Shown here piece after piece: positions 18,352 through 27,747 of a DNA stretch of 64,000 nt; position 1 is the first letter of the stretch, and each line of letters begins with the position of its first letter. The position numbers and the translations under genes are program-made. The stretch is from Sneathiella marina (GTDB lineage Bacteria > Pseudomonadota > Alphaproteobacteria > Sneathiellales > Sneathiellaceae), in NCBI RefSeq assembly GCF_023746535.1, contig NZ_CP098747.1, positions 2,502,501 to 2,566,500 of the forward strand, read 5' to 3'. Under the pieces are notes generated by a model. It searched no databases. It was not told the DNA's origin and saw only the letters and a program-made list of their open reading frames with translations.

Positions 18352-18702
18352 ATGTTTGCAAGCGATAACTCAGAATCCCTGGTAAAATTGTCAGAGTCGG
18401 CAGCGGACAGGATAAATGTCATTGTCGATGAAATGAAATCCGACAAGAAGATGCTGCGCGTCGCCGTAAATGGCGGTGGATGCTCTGGCTTTCAATACAG
18501 CTTTGACCTTGAAGATACGCAAAACCCAGATGACCTTGCCGTAAGTAATAAAGGCGCCACCTTACTTGTCGATCAAATCTCGTTGATGTATCTGGCGGGC
18601 TCGGAAATTGACTATGTAAATGACCTGATCGGAGCGTCTTTCCAAATTAAGAACCCGAACGCGACAGCGTCCTGTTCCTGCGGATCATCATTTGCCGTTT
18701 AA
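18352..18702 (+). CDS. erpA: Iron-sulfur cluster insertion protein ErpA (HesB/IscA type)
   Basis: A 116-residue A-type Fe-S carrier with the three conserved cysteines in NGGGCSGFQY and ASCSCGSSF. It delivers clusters to apo-proteins in the cytoplasm. I prefer ATG 18352 over 18340 because an AGGA element lies about 6 bases before it and the first four residues of the longer form are not conserved. It is divergent from the ArgS-like gene and followed by a terminator and xthA. Confidence 0.92.
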   Translation: MFASDNSESLVKLSESAADRINVIVDEMKSDKKMLRVAVNGGGCSGFQYSFDLEDTQNPDDLAVSNKGATLLVDQISLMYLAGSEIDYVNDLIGASFQIKNPNATASCSCGSSFAV

Positions 18703-18727
18703 CAGCTGACTTAAAAATGCTAGATAA

Positions 18728-18754
18728 AAGCTCGGTAGTAATCCGGGCTTTTTT
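18728..18754 (+). terminator. Rho-independent terminator after erpA
   Basis: The stem AAGCTCGG / CCGGGCTT (one mismatch) with a 7-base loop is followed by a run of T. It sits 25 bases after the erpA stop and just before xthA, so xthA probably has its own promoter or depends on readthrough. Confidence 0.75.
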
Positions 18755-18768
18755 AATGGGAAAATGAG

Positions 18769-19542
18769 ATGAAAATTGCAAGCTGGAATGTCAATTCGGT
18801 CAAGGCCCGGCTTCCGCGGCTTGTGGATTACCTTAAAGCAGCCAGCCCCGATGTTCTGTGTTTGCAGGAACTAAAAGTGATCGACGAAGCCTTCCCGCGC
18901 CTGGAAGTCGAGGAACTGGGCTATAATGTTGAAACCCATGGCCAGAAAACCTATAATGGCGTTGCTATACTTTCCAAATTCCCCATTGAAGATGTTATGC
19001 GACGCCTGCCTGGAAACGAGGCTGATGAACAGTCACGCTATATTGAGGCAACAATTAACAATGTTCGTGTTGCGTCCATATATCTTCCGAACGGAAACCC
19101 GGTTGATACGGAAAAATTTCCTTATAAACTTGAATGGATGGATCGGTTAATCGAACGGGCAAAATATCTTCTTACATTGGAGGAACCCACAGTCCTTGCA
19201 GGCGATTACAATGTAATCCCGCAAAATGAAGACTGTTATGACGCAAAGGCCTGGGAAGGTGACGCCCTCACCCAGCCTGATAGCCGCAATCGATTTCGCC
19301 ATATTCTCAATCTAGGTTATGCAGATGCCTATCGCACCTTTACACCGGAAGTAAATTATACCTATTGGGATTATCAGCGCGGCGCCTGGCAAAAGGACAA
19401 CGGGATCCGTATCGATCATTTGCTGCTCTCCCCGCAGGCAACAGATCGCCTCGCCCTTGTCGGTATTGACAAAGAACCCCGAGGTCAGGAACGCCCCTCT
19501 GATCACACACCCATCTGGTGCGAATTATCAAACGCAAATTGA
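18769..19542 (+). CDS. xthA: Exodeoxyribonuclease III
   Basis: A 257-residue AP endonuclease/3'-exonuclease of the EEP fold acting in base-excision repair. Seen motifs: MKIASWNVNSVKARL at the start, CLQELKV with the metal-binding Glu, LAGDYNVIPQNEDCYD, the RIDHLLLS block and the C-terminal SDHTPIWCEL with catalytic Asp-His. Length is typical. The erpA-xthA pairing is common in alphaproteobacteria. Confidence 0.95.
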   Translation: MKIASWNVNSVKARLPRLVDYLKAASPDVLCLQELKVIDEAFPRLEVEELGYNVETHGQKTYNGVAILSKFPIEDVMRRLPGNEADEQSRYIEATINNVRVASIYLPNGNPVDTEKFPYKLEWMDRLIERAKYLLTLEEPTVLAGDYNVIPQNEDCYDAKAWEGDALTQPDSRNRFRHILNLGYADAYRTFTPEVNYTYWDYQRGAWQKDNGIRIDHLLLSPQATDRLALVGIDKEPRGQERPSDHTPIWCELSNAN

Positions 19543-19572
19543 ACTCTCCCCTAAGTCAGTACCCACTGTGGG

Positions 19573-20655
19573 CTAGTTCGAGATCTTTTTATGTAATTTG
19601 GTCAGTTTATTCTGATAATCCTCACAATTACTAAGACCGGTAATTTGATCGTAGCTGAGGTAGTTTTTCAGGCTATCGTAGCCTTTATTAAAATCTGCGC
19701 TTGATTTGTAATGATCCTTGATATCTGCAAAGGCAGTGTTCCCGACTCCAATGCCAAGAAACTGTGCGCAGAGTTCGCTATAAACTGTCATTACACCAAG
19801 AATACGATACTGTTTTGAGCTCAAACCCTTCGGTTTTGGTTCCTGTTTCGCGGCTGATTCACTTGCCGATTTTCGAGGCGCTACTGGTGGTGAGTATTTA
19901 GCAACAGTACCGATATCGCCCAAAACAGTAAATTCCGAAATTAGCTTTTTGTTCTGATTAACCACTGCAAATTTGCCGCCTTTTTTGTACAAACTCACGC
20001 AATCTTCCATGCCAGCATTAAGATAGGATAATTTGCGACAGAAGTGTCCATCTTTTACCCACCATACGCCTTGATCACTTCTTGTGAAGTTCAACTTCCT
20101 ATCGAGCAACCGAACATAAATTCGACCGCCTGTGGTGATCTCCGCCGAGAATTTCTGGCCGCCAAAAGTTTCGCCGGTAATAGTCTTTCCAGAAAGATTT
20201 TCCCGTATGGTCACATCATTTAGGATTGAAGCTTTCAGATTCAAAAGGTCCGCATTTGGTAGACGCAATTCATATTCCGAAATTACTGCTTCTCGTTCAG
20301 AAGCACTTTGGTCAAATACAATCACATTGCCGATTGCATATATTGAACATGCATTACCAAATTTCTCGCATTTTGCACGCGCTACCGAAACTGCTTTATC
20401 AACGGAATCGAAAGCATAGGCTCTGCCCCAGGCACCGCCATGCGGATCAACAAAGAATGCCTTGAAGTCCACAAAATTCCTGTTATCCGAATATTTTTCA
20501 AAAGCCGCCAAAGCAGTACCGCTAAGAGCAAAAGAATCATTGTTTTTCTTGATCTGAGTAGACGGCGAAGCTTTAGTCTGGGTTTGTGACGTCGAGTTGC
20601 AAGCTGCAACAAAAAACAACATTATCATTAGAAACCCAATCCAACGCATACTCAA
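19573..20655 (-). CDS. Lipoprotein of unknown function
   Basis: A 360-residue protein with a lipoprotein signal (membrane stretch then VAAC, Cys about 19). Three parts can be seen: about 45-115 with an Ala/Cys-rich helix and a paired-Cys segment (ARAKCEKFGNACSIYAIG) resembling DUF4189-like modules; a beta-rich middle (about 140-240) with two Cys; and, after a Lys/Pro/Ser linker, a C-terminal helical part (about 275-355) with Cys near both ends. I do not recognise the whole. It is transcribed alone, convergent with xthA. Confidence 0.6.
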   Translation of the reverse strand: MSMRWIGFLMIMLFFVAACNSTSQTQTKASPSTQIKKNNDSFALSGTALAAFEKYSDNRNFVDFKAFFVDPHGGAWGRAYAFDSVDKAVSVARAKCEKFGNACSIYAIGNVIVFDQSASEREAVISEYELRLPNADLLNLKASILNDVTIRENLSGKTITGETFGGQKFSAEITTGGRIYVRLLDRKLNFTRSDQGVWWVKDGHFCRKLSYLNAGMEDCVSLYKKGGKFAVVNQNKKLISEFTVLGDIGTVAKYSPPVAPRKSASESAAKQEPKPKGLSSKQYRILGVMTVYSELCAQFLGIGVGNTAFADIKDHYKSSADFNKGYDSLKNYLSYDQITGLSNCEDYQNKLTKLHKKISN

Positions 20656-20760
20656 CTCCTTGTATCAAATTTCACTATTTAAACGTGCAAAACTAAATTT
20701 TAATTTATCGTGATACTGAGTGTATAATCAAGAACTAAGTTCAACTATGGTTAACGATGA

Positions 20761-20789
20761 AAGGGCCCGCCGAATTTCCGGCAGGCCCT
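20761..20789 (-). terminator. Terminator hairpin downstream of ilvD
   Basis: A strong inverted repeat: GGGCC-x-GCCG pairs with CGGC-x-GGCCC across a 5-base loop. Read on the minus strand it follows the ilvD stop by about 20 bases, but only three T follow it, so it may act as a weak terminator or 3'-end stabiliser. Confidence 0.55.
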
Positions 20790-20809
20790 CAGTTCTCGGT
20801 ATTACTGAT

Positions 20810-22663
20810 CTATTTCTTAAGCTGGTCCACATCCCGGACAGCACCGCGTGCCGCGCTTGTTGTCAAGGCTGCATACGCACGAAGTGCCATTGAAATCTTG
20901 CGAGGTCTGGACTCAGTTGGCGCCCAGGCCTGATCCCCTTTCGCGACCATATGTGCGTGCCGATGCGCCATTTCTTCTTCACTAATATCCAGATGAATAG
21001 TCCGATTGGGGATATCGATCTGGATAATGTCATTCTCTTCAATCAAGCCGATGGCGCCGCCTTCCGCAGCTTCCGGTGACACATGGCCGATGGATAAGCC
21101 TGACGTCCCGCCAGAAAACCGGCCATCGGTCAACAACGCACAGGATTTACCAAGTCCCTTTGACTTCAGATATGAAGTTGGATAGAGCATTTCCTGCATT
21201 CCGGGGCCGCCTTTTGGTCCTTCATAAAGGATAACGACCACATCACCGGCTTTTACCTTGTCGCCTAAAATTCCCTCGACAGCCGTATCCTGGCTTTCGA
21301 ACACACGAGCCGGGCCGGAAAAGACCAAGCTGTTTTCATCAACACCGGCAGTTTTAACAATACAACCCTCAGCCGCGATATTACCATAGAGAACGGCCAA
21401 TCCGCCGTCTTGGGAGTAGGCATTGTCCTTGGATCGGATACATCCGTTTACACGGTCGATGTCAAGCTCTGGATAGCGTTTGTCCTGGCTGAACGCTTCC
21501 GTCGTTCGAACACCGCCTGGCCCTGCCCTGTAAAATTCCTGAACCGTATTACTTTTGGTTTTAACCACATCCCAAAGTTCAATTGCGTCCCCAACAGTTG
21601 GCGAATGAACAGTCGGCAAGTCAGTATGCAATAAATCAGCACGCGACAATTCACCGAGCAACGCCATTATACCGCCAGCTCTATGGACGTCCTCCATATG
21701 ATAGGTCTGTATGCTGGGGGCCACTTTACATAAATGCGGGACTTTACGGCTGAGGCGATCGATATCTTCCATTGTAAACCCGACTTCGCCTTCTTCCGCA
21801 GCTGCAAGGAGATGCAGGACCGTATTCGTCGATCCCCCCATTGCGATGTCGAGAGTCATGGCATTTTCAAAAGCCTTAAAAGACGCGATGTCGCGCGGCA
21901 GCAATCCCGGCTCATCCATTTCGTAATGACGCCGGGTGATGTCGACAATCGTACGCGCCGCATCAAGAAACAACTGCTTGCGGTCTGCATGTGTCGCCAG
22001 CATGCTGCCGTTGCCCGGCAATGCAAGGCCCAAGGCTTCCGTCAGGCAATTCATGGAATTGGCCGTAAACATGCCGGAACAGGATCCACATGTGGGACAG
22101 GCTGACCGTTCAACTTCCGCGACCTGCTCATCTGAGACGGACGGATCTGCCGCTTGCACCATGGCATCAATAAGATCAAGGCCGACCGGTTTGCCATCTG
22201 CCATGCCCTTTCCAGCCTCCATTGGGCCGCCGGAGACAAACACGACCGGGATATTAAGCCGCATGGCCGCCATGAGCATGCCTGGTGTAATTTTATCGCA
22301 GTTTGATATACAAACCAACGCGTCTGCACAATGGCCATTCACCATGTATTCCACAGCATCGGCGATCACTTCGCGCGACGGCAAACTGTAAAGCATACCA
22401 TCATGGCCCATGGCGATGCCGTCATCGACGGCAATCGTATTAAATTCCTTTGCAACACCCCCGCATTTTTCGATTTCCCGCGCCACCATCTGACCGAGAT
22501 CTTTTAAATGCACATGCCCTGGAACAAACTGAGTGAAGGAGTTGGAAATCGCAATAATCGGTTTGTTAAAATCGCTGTCACCCATACCGGTTGCCCGCCA
22601 AAGTGCTCTTGCACCAGCCATATTGCGGCCATGGGTGGATGTTTTTGATTTATACTCGGGCAT
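20810..22663 (-). CDS. ilvD: Dihydroxy-acid dehydratase
   Basis: A 617-residue Fe-S enzyme converting 2,3-dihydroxy-isovalerate and -methylvalerate to the 2-keto acids in valine and isoleucine synthesis. Cluster ligand regions are visible: [12 protein letters not shown] and [18 protein letters not shown]. The substrate-loop [12 protein letters not shown] near residue 525 is intact. It stands alone, with 162 bases of gene-free sequence upstream. No ilv neighbours are in the window. Confidence 0.96.
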   Translation of the reverse strand: MPEYKSKTSTHGRNMAGARALWRATGMGDSDFNKPIIAISNSFTQFVPGHVHLKDLGQMVAREIEKCGGVAKEFNTIAVDDGIAMGHDGMLYSLPSREVIADAVEYMVNGHCADALVCISNCDKITPGMLMAAMRLNIPVVFVSGGPMEAGKGMADGKPVGLDLIDAMVQAADPSVSDEQVAEVERSACPTCGSCSGMFTANSMNCLTEALGLALPGNGSMLATHADRKQLFLDAARTIVDITRRHYEMDEPGLLPRDIASFKAFENAMTLDIAMGGSTNTVLHLLAAAEEGEVGFTMEDIDRLSRKVPHLCKVAPSIQTYHMEDVHRAGGIMALLGELSRADLLHTDLPTVHSPTVGDAIELWDVVKTKSNTVQEFYRAGPGGVRTTEAFSQDKRYPELDIDRVNGCIRSKDNAYSQDGGLAVLYGNIAAEGCIVKTAGVDENSLVFSGPARVFESQDTAVEGILGDKVKAGDVVVILYEGPKGGPGMQEMLYPTSYLKSKGLGKSCALLTDGRFSGGTSGLSIGHVSPEAAEGGAIGLIEENDIIQIDIPNRTIHLDISEEEMAHRHAHMVAKGDQAWAPTESRPRKISMALRAYAALTTSAARGAVRDVDQLKK

Positions 22664-22825
22664 TTCTTTCTCACTTTTCCAGCAATTCCTGTTTGTATCT
22701 AATTAGTACCTTCCGGGCAGGAGAACAAGCTTAAGCCACTCTTCTTTCTTTATAGTGCTCCGTTTTTTCGTGATATCTACTTTTACTTGTATTGAAAGTT
22801 ATATTTACTATTTATTGTTTTAACG

Positions 22826-24514
22826 ATGAATGAGAAAACAAGGCGATTTAGAATGCAATGCGAAGGAATAACCCGAGGGGGAAAGCGGTGCCGCAACAAA
22901 GCTCTGGGCGACGAGATATTCTGCGAAATACATCTACGGGTAAATAGAACCTATAGTCTGGCCTTGCTGATCCCTTTTCTGACAATCCTTTTGCTCTGTT
23001 ATTTCTTTGTGTTCGGGCTGCTGTTCGATACGCTGGTTTATGGCATTTTCGAGCTGAATTATTTAAAATACGCGGGCTTGTCCGATTTCTTTGTCAGTAT
23101 GTTTCGCACAGGCGGAATGCTCACTGTTGTTGTTGTAAAAATCTGGTTTGCCTATTCCATTCTACTGGCCGTACTGTTTTCCATTGGCCTGTTTATTCAC
23201 ATGATTGCCCAGACTTCTCACCGTCATTTAAAACCTGGGCGTCGCATTAGAATAATAGGCCTCAGCCTGGGAATTTTTATTCTAAATTTTTTCCATATGT
23301 TTGTGTTTCTTCTACCGGAGAGAAACCGGAAGGAGCCGTCTCATATCTTGATCGGCCGGGAACACCTGGCGCGGTCCCTTAAGCACCAGAAAAAAGAGAC
23401 CAGGCAAACATCTCAAGGGGCTCCACGCGCCGCAGCCTTCACTTTTTACCAACATTTTTTGAAATTCTGCAGTTTTAAAAATCATCGATTTTCCGCTACC
23501 ATTATTTTAATGGTAGCGATCTCTTCCATGTCAATTTACCACGCGGGGGAGAAAGCCAGGGAAACCCGAAATTGCATAATTGATGCGGTCAAAAATGACA
23601 CTGCGTCTCCTGTAACCTCAGCTAAACTATATCCTGGGTTAAATATTGCAAATCTATGCAAAGTGGGCGATGAACACCCGTTTGAAGAGGTAAATCTCTT
23701 CCTCAGTTTCGCTCGAACTATGGGAGAGTTTTTTACTTTCCCTGTCGTTCTTTTTGATATTCCTTCAATGGATAAACCCGTCATTTTCCTTGGCTCCACA
23801 GAGCGTTTCGATCTATTCTTCAATGGTGGAACACGCTTGCCATTTGCCGTGCCGGTACAATCCCTGCAGTCTCTCTTTTCCAGATCTTCGGAAAATGCAA
23901 ACTCCAATAATCCCAGCTTTACCGAGCTTAGAAATACCGTAGAAAAAAACGGTCGGAAAGTGGCGAACATCGCGATTAAAATAGCCGAAAGGCCTCTTTT
24001 GAACAGCTCAGTTCTAAAGAGTAAGATTTCTAGAATTGAAGAACGCACAGATCGTTCCAGCACCAAACTGCGTCAGCTTGAATTAGGGCTGGATAAGTTC
24101 AGCAACGAGCTCTTTCAAATGGAAAAAAAATCAAATGACAAGATCGCTCTATCAATTCCTGCGAATTGTTGGAACTCCGAGCCAAATCTAATCCTTCCAT
24201 TCGATGTAAGTGCGGTAAAAATTTCGAGCCTCATTCGCATTAGAAAAGTTAAAGAGCTTGCAGGGGAATTCATCGGATCAGAAAACCAGATTGTCGTTAT
24301 TTCAGGATTTTCTGATCCAACAGGACCCTACTCCGATAATGATCGCCTTTCTCACCAACGCGCTGCTGAAGTCAAATCCTTAATGCTGCAATCGGGGCTT
24401 AACGCGGCATCTGTCTACAGCGTCGGCCACGGAGAAAATTTCAGCACTCATTTACCGCGACGCCGTGTCGAAATTCGTAAATGCACACTCCCTCCTCAAC
24501 GCCAGATTAACTAA
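22826..24514 (+). CDS. Zinc-motif / multi-span / OmpA-like fusion protein
   Basis: A 562-residue protein with an unusual build. Residues 12-36 form a C-x9-C-x10-C-x2-H motif (CEGITRGGKRC then FCEIH), a small putative zinc site of the type seen in phage and nuclease-associated CxGxTxxGxxC proteins. Four likely membrane spans follow (about 45-70, 108-128, 145-166, 228-246). After a long extracytoplasmic region with a coiled coil (about 395-440), an OmpA/MotB-like peptidoglycan-binding domain closes the protein (about 460-557, GFSDPTGPYSDNDRLS, then the RAAEVKSLM helix and RRVEI end). ATG 22853 is an alternative start just before the first Cys. Function unknown; a wall-anchored inner-membrane protein is inferred. 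Confidence 0.7.
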   Translation: MNEKTRRFRMQCEGITRGGKRCRNKALGDEIFCEIHLRVNRTYSLALLIPFLTILLLCYFFVFGLLFDTLVYGIFELNYLKYAGLSDFFVSMFRTGGMLTVVVVKIWFAYSILLAVLFSIGLFIHMIAQTSHRHLKPGRRIRIIGLSLGIFILNFFHMFVFLLPERNRKEPSHILIGREHLARSLKHQKKETRQTSQGAPRAAAFTFYQHFLKFCSFKNHRFSATIILMVAISSMSIYHAGEKARETRNCIIDAVKNDTASPVTSAKLYPGLNIANLCKVGDEHPFEEVNLFLSFARTMGEFFTFPVVLFDIPSMDKPVIFLGSTERFDLFFNGGTRLPFAVPVQSLQSLFSRSSENANSNNPSFTELRNTVEKNGRKVANIAIKIAERPLLNSSVLKSKISRIEERTDRSSTKLRQLELGLDKFSNELFQMEKKSNDKIALSIPANCWNSEPNLILPFDVSAVKISSLIRIRKVKELAGEFIGSENQIVVISGFSDPTGPYSDNDRLSHQRAAEVKSLMLQSGLNAASVYSVGHGENFSTHLPRRRVEIRKCTLPPQRQIN

Positions 24515-26066
24515 CCTGCTTATCACTTTCAGCCCAGAAAGGCTTACGAAGCTCCGTTTTCAAAATTTTACCGGCACCTGACAATGGGAGCGGATCTGTC
24601 ACGAATGAAACGCTGCGGGGGCATTTGAATCCTGCAATCAACGCGTGAGAATGATCAATGATATCCTGCTCAGCGGCAGCTTTTCCCTCTTGAAGGCGGA
24701 CTACCGCATGAACTTGCTCTCCCCATTTTTCATCAGGAATACCTATCACGGCACATTCCGCCACGGCAGGGTGCTGGTAGACAGCATTCTCAACTTCCGC
24801 AGAATATACATTTTCACCACCGGAAATGATCATATCTTTAACCCGGTCAACAATATAAACGAAACCCTGTTCATCCATGTAACCGCCGTCTCCGGAATGC
24901 ATCCAACCACCGCGGAGGGCTTCTTCGGTTTGTTCAGGCTTGTTCCAGTATCCAAGCATGACGTTAGGGCCACGAACACAGACCTCGCCAACTGTCCCGT
25001 AAGGCACCTCTTCATCATTTTCATCGAAAATTCTGACGTCAACTGAATAGGCTGCCCTCCCCGCAGACTTAAAGCGACCAGCGTTTGGACCGTTCAATTC
25101 ATGGAATTCCGGGCCGGTATAGGTCACCAAAGGGGCGCATTCCGTTTGTCCGTAGGCATGGGTAAAGCCGCAATTGGGAAGAACTTCTATGGCCTTTACG
25201 ATCACGGCTTCCGGCATTGGTGATGCGCCATAGACAATATCGCGAACACTTGATAAATCGTAATTTTCAACAGTCGGGTCGTTTACGACCATATTGACCA
25301 TGGTGGGTACCAAAAGTGTATTGGTTACTTTGTGATCCTGCATTGCCTGCATTGTACCGGCCGGTGTAAAGCCGGGAATAAAGACGTGCGTCGCCAATCC
25401 CATGGTCGCCCCGAACACGGCACATCCATCGGCAATGTGGAACATCGGCGCTGCATGAAGCCAGCGGGATCCTTCGCTGAAGTTGAAGGCCGGCATCGAG
25501 TTCAATGTATTCGCAACAAAATTACGGTGGCTGAGCATGACACCCTTCGAGACACCTGTCGTACCGCCGGTATAGAACAACCCGGCAAGCTCATCGTTAT
25601 GACGTCCGGCATCTTCAACAGGGTCATTTTCAGCAACCAGTGCCTCGTAACTCAGCATATTTTCCGGTGTTTCGGCCTCACCGATATAGATGATGTGCCT
25701 TAAGCCGGGAACCAGCTCCCTTAACTCAGGAACAACACCGGCAAAGGCATCATCGACCAGCAGAATTTCGGATCCGGAATCATTCAACCAATAGGCAAAT
25801 TCCGGGACAGCAAGCCGCGTATTCACGGGTACAAAGATGCCACCTGCCCAGGGAGTAGCGTAATAGAACTCCAGATATCTATCGGAATTATGGGCAAGTA
25901 TCGCGACGCGTTCTCCCTCGCCCACGCCCAGGCTCCGTAGCGCGCCTGCAAATTTTTGTACACGATCGGAAAATTGTTGATATGTATGTTGCCGTCCGGC
26001 ACAGATCGTTGCGACCATGTCTCCCCGGGTTTGAACCGCCCGCATCAATATCTGTGAAATATACAT
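24507..26066 (-). CDS. Acyl-CoA synthetase (AMP-forming), FadD-like
   Basis: A 519-residue ANL-superfamily enzyme activating a carboxylic acid via acyl-AMP to acyl-CoA. The P-loop-like A3 motif is YTGGTTGVSKGVMLSHRN (about 165-182), A5 is HAYGQTECAP, A7/A8 are GWMHSGDGGYMDEQGF and VDRVKDMIISGGENVYSAE, and the catalytic Lys lies in GAGKILKTELR near the C-terminus. Medium or long fatty acid is likely; aromatic acids cannot be excluded. It overlaps the convergent OmpA-fusion gene by 8 bases. Confidence 0.88.
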   Translation of the reverse strand: MYISQILMRAVQTRGDMVATICAGRQHTYQQFSDRVQKFAGALRSLGVGEGERVAILAHNSDRYLEFYYATPWAGGIFVPVNTRLAVPEFAYWLNDSGSEILLVDDAFAGVVPELRELVPGLRHIIYIGEAETPENMLSYEALVAENDPVEDAGRHNDELAGLFYTGGTTGVSKGVMLSHRNFVANTLNSMPAFNFSEGSRWLHAAPMFHIADGCAVFGATMGLATHVFIPGFTPAGTMQAMQDHKVTNTLLVPTMVNMVVNDPTVENYDLSSVRDIVYGASPMPEAVIVKAIEVLPNCGFTHAYGQTECAPLVTYTGPEFHELNGPNAGRFKSAGRAAYSVDVRIFDENDEEVPYGTVGEVCVRGPNVMLGYWNKPEQTEEALRGGWMHSGDGGYMDEQGFVYIVDRVKDMIISGGENVYSAEVENAVYQHPAVAECAVIGIPDEKWGEQVHAVVRLQEGKAAAEQDIIDHSHALIAGFKCPRSVSFVTDPLPLSGAGKILKTELRKPFWAESDKQVS

Positions 26067-26153
26067 CCCGTACTCCCTGTTGAGATTTTTTTTTGATTAT
26101 TCAAGAAATTAGTGATCAGGTAAAGGGTAGGATGGGCGGCAGCCTCAAAAACA

Positions 26154-26183
26154 CAAAAAAAACGACGCCTCAAGAGGCGCCGT
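26154..26183 (-). terminator. Rho-independent terminator of VPLPA-CTERM gene 1
   Basis: On the minus strand the hairpin ACG-x-CGCCTC / GAGGCG-x-CGT with a 2-base loop is followed by a run of T, 28 bases after the stop of the gene at 26212-26913. Confidence 0.85.
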
Positions 26184-26211
26184 TTGTCTTAAACGTCTGA
26201 TAAACAGTGAG

Positions 26212-26913
26212 TTAGGCTTGCAAAGCTGTTTTTTGTTTACGACGTCGGGCCAGGAAGCCCATTCCAAGAAGCGCCGCGCCGAAAAGCGGCAAAGCGGCAG
26301 GAATTGGAACCGCAGACAGGCGGACATCATCAATATACCCACCATAAGTATCTTCTTTACCGATGGCTTTAAACCAGAAGGCAACATTTGTTGCGTCTGT
26401 CAAACTGAAGGTTTCAATATACTGAACCCAACCGTCTTTTCTGACGCCCGTTACATCATCTTTGAAGATTTTTTCGTTGCCATCATCAGCATCCGTTATC
26501 CGGTACCGAATACCGTTTGTACCGGCATCCTTGGTCCGACCCTTGTACCAGAAAGAATATTCGTATGTTCCAGCATCCAGAGAAACAATTTGTTTCATCG
26601 CCGAATTACTTTCGTAGTTTTTCGGCTTGCCTTTGTCATCCAGGTTGTGGCTATCGAGTTCGATTTTTTGCTGGCCGCCATGAGGGCTTGACCCGCCAAT
26701 ATTCTGACCACGCTGGACTTCAATTCCTTGTCCATTTGTCCGCGTCCAGGCTCCAACGTTATCGAACACACCCCATTGGTTGTTCCCCAGGCCAACGTTG
26801 TTTTCAAATCCACCATCTAAAATAAGATTGACACCAACAGCAGCGGCTGGAGATGCCAGAACAGCAGTTAATGTTGCTGCGGCAAATGTTGTAGTCATTA
26901 CTTTCTTAATCAT
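26212..26913 (-). CDS. VPLPA-CTERM exosortase-sorted extracellular protein 1
   Basis: A 233-residue exported protein: signal peptide ending near PAAAVG; a DUF642/carbohydrate-binding-like beta-sandwich (about 30-200, starting NLILDGGFE and ending GGYIDDVRLS); then the sorting tail VPIPAALPLFGAALLGMGF with an RRRK end. Such tails belong to the PEP-CTERM/VPLPA family and are cut by exosortases, with the protein linked to exopolysaccharide or the surface. I start at ATG 26913, because the open-frame start 12 bases earlier is a TTG that overlaps the GGAG ribosome site. The upstream region carries three ATGGTTAAT-like sites. Confidence 0.82.
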   Translation of the reverse strand: MIKKVMTTTFAAATLTAVLASPAAAVGVNLILDGGFENNVGLGNNQWGVFDNVGAWTRTNGQGIEVQRGQNIGGSSPHGGQQKIELDSHNLDDKGKPKNYESNSAMKQIVSLDAGTYEYSFWYKGRTKDAGTNGIRYRITDADDGNEKIFKDDVTGVRKDGWVQYIETFSLTDATNVAFWFKAIGKEDTYGGYIDDVRLSAVPIPAALPLFGAALLGMGFLARRRKQKTALQA

Positions 26914-27330
26914 TGTGCGCTCCAATAAACAATCAAAATCAACTTAATAAAAAAATTAAAACCATAGGACTGAATAATTGAGAGGAATTTATAATAAAAT
27001 TTTAGCTAAATAAATCACTTTCTTTTAAGGAACGTCGATTTGCGAATATTAACTATAAAGGTATGATTTTATTGCAACATTAACCATTTGAATTAACAAC
27101 AAAGTAGATTTTATGGTTAATTTTTCAACATATTTACCCGTGCTTCAACCCTGGGCTTCGGCATTCCAGCGAGATTTCGCGGGAATCGGAAAGATTAATA
27201 TGTTGATGTGCTGAAATATAAAACTGCTAGACGACCCTGGGATCACCACATAATATTATATTGGCCGTCAAGAATTAAAGAATAAAGAAAAGGCCTGTAT
27301 TTACAAAAATCCCTAATTTAGGAACTAAAG
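26914..27330. other. AT-rich intergenic region with regulatory motifs
   Basis: A 417-base gene-free stretch between the divergent VPLPA-CTERM gene 1 and a thioesterase gene. It is very AT-rich and contains three copies of an ATRGTTAAT nonamer (listed separately). No open frame of note, RNA gene or clear terminator was found. Confidence 0.6.
27048..27121. promoter_or_regulatory. Cluster of three ATRGTTAAT sites upstream of VPLPA-CTERM gene 1
   Basis: ATAGTTAAT (minus strand, 27048-27056), ATGGTTAAT (minus strand, 27079-27087) and ATGGTTAAT (plus strand, 27113-27121), 31 and 34 bases apart, about 135-210 bases upstream of the gene start. The same nonamers form the arrays at 45574-45700. They contain TTAACCAT, which resembles the CtrA half-site known from Caulobacter. 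Confidence 0.5.
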
Positions 27331-27744
27331 ATGTCGGAACTTTCCATCAAAGATGCCGAGGATTTCTATGAAAAAGCATTTCCTCCATGGGTGAAAGCCC
27401 TGGATATCAGTTTTACACATGTTGAAAAAAACGGTGTTACACTACGTATTCCCGCCTCCCCTGCGCTCAATCGGATGGATGGCATTATGTGCGGACAAGC
27501 GATCATGGCGCTCGCAGATACCGCCATGGTATTTTCAGTGGCGGCTTTTGTCGGAGAATTCATAAATATGACGACCATTAATTTGCAGACGTCATTTTTA
27601 AGACCTGTCGTTGATAGTGAATTATTTGCCGACGCTCGGATTATAAAGCCCGGCCGAACCATAATGTATGGGGAAGTGAATTTACATACGGGAAACACCG
27701 AAAAACCTGTCGGTCACGTGATCGGCAACTTTATGCTACTCTAA
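27331..27744 (+). CDS. PaaI-like hotdog-fold thioesterase
   Basis: A 137-residue hotdog protein: NRMDGIMCGQAIMALADTAM replaces the usual H-GG turn with an M-CG turn, and INLQTSFLRPV is the typical following strand. It should hydrolyse acyl-CoA esters; the altered HGG motif may change activity or substrate. It converges on a small membrane-protein gene with 3 bases between stops. Confidence 0.75.
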   Translation: MSELSIKDAEDFYEKAFPPWVKALDISFTHVEKNGVTLRIPASPALNRMDGIMCGQAIMALADTAMVFSVAAFVGEFINMTTINLQTSFLRPVVDSELFADARIIKPGRTIMYGEVNLHTGNTEKPVGHVIGNFMLL

Positions 27745-27747
27745 CGG

